Source of the DNA: Acidobacteriota bacterium
GTDB taxonomy: Bacteria > Acidobacteriota > Vicinamibacteria > Vicinamibacterales > Vicinamibacteraceae
Direction of reading: 5' to 3'
NCBI GenBank assembly: GCA_023427865.1
Contig: JAEYZV010000018.1
Coordinates: 1 to 9,254 of the forward strand
Length of the DNA: 9,254 nucleotides
A program made the position numbers and the translations under genes. The notes under the pieces were generated by a model. It was given only the letters and a program-made list of their open reading frames with translations, made no database searches and was not told where the DNA came from. Positions 4,557 to 9,254 of this stretch are shown in pieces (position 1 is the first letter of the stretch; every line of letters starts with the position of its first letter).

Positions 4557-7283
4557 ATGTGCCGGCCCGAGCAGCACCGCGTTGATGAACAGCAACTGCG
4601 TCCCTTCGAGGAACGCGCGGAAGTTCGGGTCCTCCGTGAACGCAATCACGTGACCGCGGCCCCGGGGCTGCGCGATGAGGAACGGCTTGTTCCCGAGCTG
4701 CACCTTCGCCTCCGGCCACATCAACCCAGCCGCCACGGCGGCCTCTCCCGTGGCATAGGTGGCGACGTTGCGGCCCTTGTCGAGGGTGATTGGCGAGAAC
4801 ACGCGCCGGCCTTCGACCATCACCTGCACCTCGCCGTCGGTGCCGGCCGAAAGCCAGTGCTCGGTGTCGAGCGTCGCGCGCATGAGCGCACCGGATGTCG
4901 GCACCGGCGGTTCGTCCTTCGGCAGCGTCGCCTTCTCCAGGTCGATCGGCTGCCTCGGCGCGTCGTCTGCCGACGTGGTCGCGTCGGCTGCCGGTCTCGA
5001 ACTGCCCGCGCTCGCACCGGATCCGCCACCCTCTGCCCCGGTGCCGTCGCCGGACGGCTCGGGACGTCCATCCCGCAGCTCCGGCGTCGTCTCGAGCAGG
5101 CCGACGTTGCCGCGCGACGCCCAGCGGCTCGCCTCGGCCAGCGTCACGAGCGTGCCGCCGGCCGAGACCCAGTCCTTGAGGCGCTGGACCACGGCGCCGG
5201 TCAGCGCCTGCCCGTAGTTGCCGGACGGCAGCACCACGACGTCGAACCGCGACAGGTCGATCACGCCCATCGCCGAGACGCGGACGGCCGAGACCCGCTG
5301 GCCGTAGCGCCGTTCGAGCACGTACCTGGCCCACCCGGCGCTCTGCGAGGAGGTGGGCGCGTCCCATGCCAGCAGCACCCGCGGCGCCTGGAGGGCAACG
5401 ACCTCGTTGCTGCCGAGCGAGATGCCCGCGTCGACGAACGCCGAGTCGACGGGTACGACTTCCGCGTGGTGCTCGCTCGCAAGGCGCGACAGCGTCGCCG
5501 TGAGATCACCAGGGTTCTCCGCCACGCGGACGATGGCCGTACCCACCGGGAACGCGCGCCCGGAGAGCGTGAAGCCTGCGTCGGCAAAGCGAATCCTGAG
5601 GCCCGCCTTCTGCGCGGCAACCGCCAATGCCGCGGCGCCTGTCCCCCACGGCATCACGTACGCCACACGTGCGGCAGGCAGACTGACTGCAGGCGGCGGC
5701 CCCATCGACCGCGTCTTCAGCGACGACAGCGCGCGATCGAATGCGAGCACGTCCACGTCGAACGCCGAAGGGACGTGCCAGCCGGTGACGTCGTACATCT
5801 GGTCGGGCAGGCGCTTCCGGCGTCGCCGATCCTGCTCCTTGACGAACGCTTCCGGCTGCGAGATCGACGGGTCCATCAGGTTCTGCAGCAGTCGCCCTGC
5901 GGGCTGCGCCGCGGGCACGACGTACGTGCCGGCCGCCAGCGTGCGCCCGCCAACCGTGAGGGCTTCGGCCGTCTGCAGCACGTCGAAGCCCTGGTCGCGC
6001 AGCAACGCGGCGAACCTGTGGGCGCGTGCAGGATCGGCGCCGACCGGCACCAGCCAGGCGCGCGTCTTCGCCTTCACCCCATCGGCAATCGCCGCACGCC
6101 GGTACGCCACGAAGTCGCGCAGGAGCTGCTGCCGGTTCGAGGCCGCCGTGTACGCGGTCGTGATGGCGGCCGTGAAGTGCCGCAGCACGCCGTCGCGATA
6201 GGTCAGCGTGGTGTCGTCGTCGCGACGCCCCGCGCGCCCCCGCGCTGACGCCATCTCGTAGGTCATGCCGACCGCTCCGTGGAAGATCGGCCACGACTCG
6301 CCGTATCCCGGGTAGAACGAGTCGAACACCTCGCGGATGAAGTAGGGGAAGCCGCGCTCGTCGAACGTCGCGGCGTTGGCCCGGCCGATGGTGTCGAACC
6401 AGCGGATCTGTTGCGGGGTGATGTGCGGGTTCAGCGGATCGGCCGGCGGCGCGAAGTAGTAGGTCGAGTCGCCGCCCATCTCGTGCAGGTCGACCACGAC
6501 CTGCGGGAACCACTGCAGGTAGAACTTCGTGCGCCCGCGCGTCTCGGCCTGCGACTGTGCGAACCAGTCTCGGTTCATGTCGAACAGGTAGTGATTGGCG
6601 CGGCCGCCCGGCCACGGCTCGTGGTGCTCGGCCGAGAACGGCTCGGGGTCAGGCTCTGGTCCGGTCGCCTGCAGGTTCGTGGACAGGAAACGGGCGCGGC
6701 CATCCGGGTTCTCGAGCGGATCGATGAGGACGAGTGCCTCGCGCAGGATCGACGACACGCGTGGGTCGTCCTGTGCGGCGAGCAGGTGGTACGCCTCGAG
6801 CAACGCGGCGTCGGTCGATGAGATCTCGTTGCCATGGACGGCGTGCATCAGCCACACCACGACGGGGAGCGACGCCACCAGCCCCTCGTCCTCGCCGGGC
6901 CCGAGACCGCGCGGGTCGGCAAGACGCTGCAGTCCCTTCTGGACGGCGTCGAGCTGCGCCATGCGCTCGGGCGAGGCAATCGCCAGCACGACGAGCGGGC
7001 GCCCCTCCCATGTACGGCCGTACTCGATGAACCGCGCGCGCGTCGGCGCCGCCTGCGCGAGCGCCTTCAGGTACGTGACCACGCCATCGGGCGGCGTGAT
7101 CACCTCACCCGGCTCGTGATCGAGCACCTGCTTCAGCGTCGGGACCGCGGGGTCGTAGCGGACGCCCGGGGCGAAGTCCATCGGCGCGTTCGGGGAACGC
7201 GCGCCATCCTGCGCGAGAGACGACGAGGCCGTCATGCCCGCGAGCATGACGGCCAGGACGACGCCGATCGTGGCGGTCTTCAC
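4554..7283 (-). CDS. Secreted M14 family zinc carboxypeptidase, second copy
   Basis: The protein has 909 residues from a GTG at 7281-7283. The signal peptide spans 1-24 (MKTATIG, hydrophobic core, SLA before QDG). The M14 domain (about 45-400) keeps all key residues: H150 and E153 (HGNE), H267 (VDLHEMG), N237-R238 (FDMNRDW) and likely catalytic E343 (GMTYEMAS); NPDG is at 192-195. A GATase1-like C-terminal domain starts near residue 630 (VLLAWDAPTSS, VVVLPSGNYG, GGTLVTLAEA). It is interrupted by a low-complexity Gly/Ser/Ala/Asp-rich stretch at about 733-785. The architecture matches the M14 protein at 237-3044, but sequence identity looks low outside the motifs, so they are old paralogues. 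The GTG overlaps the TGA of the epimerase-like gene as GTGA, and the frame upstream of it has no signal peptide; both support this start. It likely acts outside the cytoplasm on peptides or glycopeptides; the substrate is not visible. Confidence 0.93.
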   Translation of the reverse strand: MKTATIGVVLAVMLAGMTASSSLAQDGARSPNAPMDFAPGVRYDPAVPTLKQVLDHEPGEVITPPDGVVTYLKALAQAAPTRARFIEYGRTWEGRPLVVLAIASPERMAQLDAVQKGLQRLADPRGLGPGEDEGLVASLPVVVWLMHAVHGNEISSTDAALLEAYHLLAAQDDPRVSSILREALVLIDPLENPDGRARFLSTNLQATGPEPDPEPFSAEHHEPWPGGRANHYLFDMNRDWFAQSQAETRGRTKFYLQWFPQVVVDLHEMGGDSTYYFAPPADPLNPHITPQQIRWFDTIGRANAATFDERGFPYFIREVFDSFYPGYGESWPIFHGAVGMTYEMASARGRAGRRDDDTTLTYRDGVLRHFTAAITTAYTAASNRQQLLRDFVAYRRAAIADGVKAKTRAWLVPVGADPARAHRFAALLRDQGFDVLQTAEALTVGGRTLAAGTYVVPAAQPAGRLLQNLMDPSISQPEAFVKEQDRRRRKRLPDQMYDVTGWHVPSAFDVDVLAFDRALSSLKTRSMGPPPAVSLPAARVAYVMPWGTGAAALAVAAQKAGLRIRFADAGFTLSGRAFPVGTAIVRVAENPGDLTATLSRLASEHHAEVVPVDSAFVDAGISLGSNEVVALQAPRVLLAWDAPTSSQSAGWARYVLERRYGQRVSAVRVSAMGVIDLSRFDVVVLPSGNYGQALTGAVVQRLKDWVSAGGTLVTLAEASRWASRGNVGLLETTPELRDGRPEPSGDGTGAEGGGSGASAGSSRPAADATTSADDAPRQPIDLEKATLPKDEPPVPTSGALMRATLDTEHWLSAGTDGEVQVMVEGRRVFSPITLDKGRNVATYATGEAAVAAGLMWPEAKVQLGNKPFLIAQPRGRGHVIAFTEDPNFRAFLEGTQLLFINAVLLGPAH

Positions 7284-8188
7284 AGGTAGCCCTGGAGGTG
7301 ACGCTCGAGCAGCGCCTTGGTGGCCTTGATGCCCTCTGGCTCCGACAGCGCCTGCCCCTCGTACTCGATGCCGATGAACCCGCGGTACTTCGACGCAATC
7401 ACGATGTCGAGCATCCGCTTGTAGTCGGTGTGCGTCTCGTTGCCCTGCGCGTCGAAGTCGTGGCTCTTTGCGCTCACGCCCCTGGCATACGGCATCAACT
7501 CGGCCACCCCCTTGTACCTGTCGTACTCCTCGGTGGGGCTGACGCGGAAGTTGCCGAAGTCGGGCAGCGTGCCGACGCCGGGCATGTTCACGAGCTTCAT
7601 CACGCCGGCCAGCCACTGCCCGTTGCTCGAGAGACCGCCATGGTTCTCGACGATCACGCTGATGCCCTGCGAGGCGCCGTACTCGCCGACGCGGCGCAAA
7701 CCGTCGGCCGCGAGCTTCTGCTGCTCGGCGTACTCGCCGCGGCTCCCCGCGTTGACGCGAATGGCATGGCAGCCGAGGAACTTCGCCGCGTCGATCCACG
7801 GCTTGTGGTTCTCGACGGCCTTTGTCCGTTCGGCATCGTCCGGGGCGCCGAGCATGCCCTCGCCGTCGATCATGATCAGCACGTTCTTCAGCCCGTGCCC
7901 CTCGGCACGCGACTTCAGATCCTTCAGGTAGGCGAGGTCCTTCGCCTTGTCCTTGAAGAACTGGTTCACGTACTCGAGGCCGCTGACGCCGTACTGCTCG
8001 CGGGCCGCCTTCGGGAAATCGAGATTGTTCATGCCGCCCTTGAACAGCGCGCGGTGCAGCGACCATTGGGCGAGCGAAATGGCGAAGCGGCCCTTCTCGG
8101 GGGCGCCGAAGGCGGGCGAGAGGTCGGCGACGGCGATCGCGCCAGCCGCGATCGAGGCGCTCCTCAGGAACTCACGACGATTGAACAT
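7280..8188 (-). CDS. Tat-exported sugar phosphate isomerase/epimerase-like TIM-barrel protein
   Basis: The protein has 302 residues. It opens with a Tat signal: NRREFLRS at 3-10 with twin arginines R4-R5, a hydrophobic stretch, and a likely cut near FGA at 27-29. The rest fits the xylose isomerase-like TIM barrel (AP_endonuc_2 fold). Likely metal ligands are E181 (VENHGG), D210 (LPDFGNF), H243 (KSHDFD) and E275 (GIEYEG), with R144 in HAIRVNAG. Members isomerise or epimerise sugars or related compounds with a divalent metal; the substrate here is unknown. Tat export suggests it folds with its metal before crossing the membrane. ATG 8188 is chosen because it places the RR motif at the N-terminus and has GGAG (8199-8202 on the minus strand) 10 nt upstream; longer forms would bury the signal. 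It is the first gene of an operon whose second gene, the M14 peptidase, overlaps it by 4 bp. Confidence 0.92.
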   Translation of the reverse strand: MFNRREFLRSASIAAGAIAVADLSPAFGAPEKGRFAISLAQWSLHRALFKGGMNNLDFPKAAREQYGVSGLEYVNQFFKDKAKDLAYLKDLKSRAEGHGLKNVLIMIDGEGMLGAPDDAERTKAVENHKPWIDAAKFLGCHAIRVNAGSRGEYAEQQKLAADGLRRVGEYGASQGISVIVENHGGLSSNGQWLAGVMKLVNMPGVGTLPDFGNFRVSPTEEYDRYKGVAELMPYARGVSAKSHDFDAQGNETHTDYKRMLDIVIASKYRGFIGIEYEGQALSEPEGIKATKALLERHLQGYL

Positions 8189-8218
8189 CGGCAAGGGACT
8201 CCGGGGAAAAGTGCCGCT

Positions 8219-8248
8219 ATTTCGCCACGGCACTCGGTAGCGTGTCAA
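8219..8248 (-). promoter_or_regulatory. Candidate sigma-70-like promoter of the epimerase-M14 operon
   Basis: On the minus strand a perfect TTGACA -35 hexamer lies at 8243-8248. After an 18-bp spacer comes CGAAAT (8219-8224), a poor -10 with three of six consensus bases. Transcription would start near 8213, about 25 nt before the ATG at 8188, leaving room for the GGAG at 8199-8202. The -35 is convincing, the -10 is not. Confidence 0.35.
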
Positions 8249-8251
8249 AGC

Positions 8252-8257
8252 TATACT
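8252..8257 (+). promoter_or_regulatory. Candidate -10 element for the Ser/Thr kinase gene
   Basis: TATACT on the plus strand is one mismatch from the -10 consensus. It would give a leader of about 70 nt before the kinase ATG at 8334. No clear -35 hexamer is found 16-18 bp upstream. It sits only 3 bp from the TTGACA of the opposing candidate promoter, so the two would share or compete for space. Confidence 0.3.
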
Positions 8258-8333
8258 GGGCGCCAGTTCCCGCCGTTCCTCCATACCTGCCCGCGGCCGG
8301 CGGGCTGCCATCCGCGGCTGGACCCCTGTGGCG

Positions 8334-9254
8334 ATGATCGGAACCCGCCTCGGTCAGTACCGGATCGACGCGCTGCTTGGACAGGGCGGCATGGGCGCGG
8401 TCTACCTTGCGACCGACGAGATGCTCGGCCGACAGGTCGCCGTGAAGGTGCTGCGCCAGGACGCCGGATCGTCGCCGACGGCCCTCGAGCGCTTCCGCAA
8501 GGAGGCGCAGATTCTCGCGCGTCTCGACCACCCCCACATCCTGCGGCTCTACGGCTTCTCGCGCCACGAGGACGTGCTGTACATGGTGACGCAGTACGTC
8601 GAGGGCGAGAGCCTCCTCCGTCGCCTCGAGCGTGAGTCGGTCATCGACGTCGCGCAGGCGCTCGCTTGGGCGCGCGAGGTGCTCGACGCGCTGGAGTACG
8701 CCCACGGTCTGGGCATCGTGCATCGCGACATCAAGCCGGGCAACATCCTGATCGACCCGCGGGGCCGCGCCCTGCTGCTCGACTTCGGCATCGCGAAACT
8801 CGTGGAGGAGGAGAGCCTCACACAGACCGGCCACGCCGTCGGCACGCTCGCGTACATGGCGCCGGAGCAGGTGCTCGACGAGCCGATCGACGGCCGTACC
8901 GACCTCTACGCGTTCGCCATCGTGCTCTGCCAGATGCTCGTCGGGCGTCGTCCCTGGCGCAGCAGCACGGCGGCCGGCCTCGTCCGCGAGATCGTCGATG
9001 GCCCGGCGCCCGAGATCGCAACGCTGCTCCCCGCCGTCGCGGCCACCTTCGTTCCCGTCCTGCAGCAAGCGCTGTCGCGGCGCCCGGAGGATCGCCCCCC
9101 GTCCGCCGCGCATTTCCGCGCGGCCCTCGAGGGCGCCGCACACGCGGCCGGCATCGTGCCCCTGCCGACGCCAGGCTCCGGTGCGATTCCCCTGCCGCCG
9201 CTGTCACCGCCGTCCGGCTCAGGGACATCGCCCACGGGCGTCCCGGCCTTGACG
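8334..9254 (+). CDS. Pkn-type serine/threonine protein kinase, C-terminus outside window
   Basis: The frame gives 307 residues and is still open at the window end. The kinase domain is complete (about 8-268). It has the glycine-rich loop LGQGGMGAVY (15-24), the ATP-anchoring K38 in VAVKVL, E57, the catalytic loop HRDIKPGN with D132, DFG (150-152) and APE (176-178); all essential residues are present, so it should be active. From about 274 a Pro/Gly/Ser/Thr-rich stretch begins, typical of the linker between a bacterial Hanks-type kinase and a C-terminal membrane segment or sensor domain, which cannot be seen here. ATG 8334 gives the usual short lead (MIGTRLGQYRI) into the domain; GTG 8328 would add two residues. 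The ribosome binding site is weak. It is transcribed away from the epimerase-M14 operon; whether it controls that operon is not shown by the sequence. Confidence 0.95.
   Translation, partial: MIGTRLGQYRIDALLGQGGMGAVYLATDEMLGRQVAVKVLRQDAGSSPTALERFRKEAQILARLDHPHILRLYGFSRHEDVLYMVTQYVEGESLLRRLERESVIDVAQALAWAREVLDALEYAHGLGIVHRDIKPGNILIDPRGRALLLDFGIAKLVEEESLTQTGHAVGTLAYMAPEQVLDEPIDGRTDLYAFAIVLCQMLVGRRPWRSSTAAGLVREIVDGPAPEIATLLPAVAATFVPVLQQALSRRPEDRPPSAAHFRAALEGAAHAAGIVPLPTPGSGAIPLPPLSPPSGSGTSPTGVPALT

Noticed and set aside
4557..6248. A 563-codon plus-strand frame opposite the second M14 gene
   Set aside because: It has Arg/His/Gly-rich shadow composition and no recognisable motif, and it lies fully antisense to a clear peptidase gene.
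7284..8066. Upstream extension of the second M14 frame to a 1170-residue protein
   Set aside because: The extension is a shadow of the epimerase-like gene. The real N-terminus, with signal peptide, begins at the GTG at 7283.
7298..8635. A 445-codon plus-strand frame spanning the epimerase-like gene and the kinase start
   Set aside because: It is antisense to a Tat-signal protein with conserved metal ligands and out of frame with the kinase.

Overview
The window is a high-GC segment (roughly two thirds G+C by eye) of a bacterial chromosome. It carries GTG starts, 4-bp start/stop overlaps, a Tat-exported sugar isomerase-like protein, large secreted M14 peptidases and a PASTA-less Pkn-type Ser/Thr kinase. 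This gene mix is typical of soil Acidobacteriota such as the Vicinamibacteria (Luteitalea-like). That placement is inference from gene style, not from a marker gene.

Layout, left to right. Positions 1-175 (minus) hold a 58-codon remnant of a DUF2254-type membrane protein, cut off upstream by a stop codon and a degenerate 7-bp repeat array (about 181-268). The array runs into the 3' end of a large secreted M14 zinc carboxypeptidase gene (237-3044, minus). Diverging from it are an SGNH/GDSL-type lipoprotein (3049-3996, plus) and a GNAT acetyltransferase (3993-4541, plus), which overlap by 4 bp. These converge on a second M14 carboxypeptidase (4554-7283, minus). The stop codons of the GNAT and the second M14 gene are only 12 bp apart and lie in an 8-bp tandem repeat (4523-4556). 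Upstream of the second M14 gene, and overlapping it by 4 bp, is a Tat-signal sugar phosphate isomerase/epimerase-like protein (7280-8188, minus). A 145-bp divergent intergenic region then leads to a Ser/Thr protein kinase (8334 to the window end, plus), whose kinase domain is complete but whose C-terminal part is outside the window.

How the genes may work together: both M14 proteins, the epimerase-like protein and the SGNH lipoprotein carry export signals, so most of the window encodes envelope or secreted hydrolytic functions, plausibly breakdown of peptides, glycopeptides or esters. The epimerase-like gene and second M14 gene form a translationally coupled operon, and the SGNH and GNAT genes form another. 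The two M14 genes share an architecture (signal peptide, M14 catalytic domain, C-terminal GATase1-like domain) and lie on the same strand on either side of the SGNH-GNAT pair, suggesting an old duplication with a later insertion or rearrangement. I found no phage, CRISPR, IS, RNA gene or defence system. The most unusual features are the two short repeat arrays at gene 3' ends and the broken DUF2254 gene.
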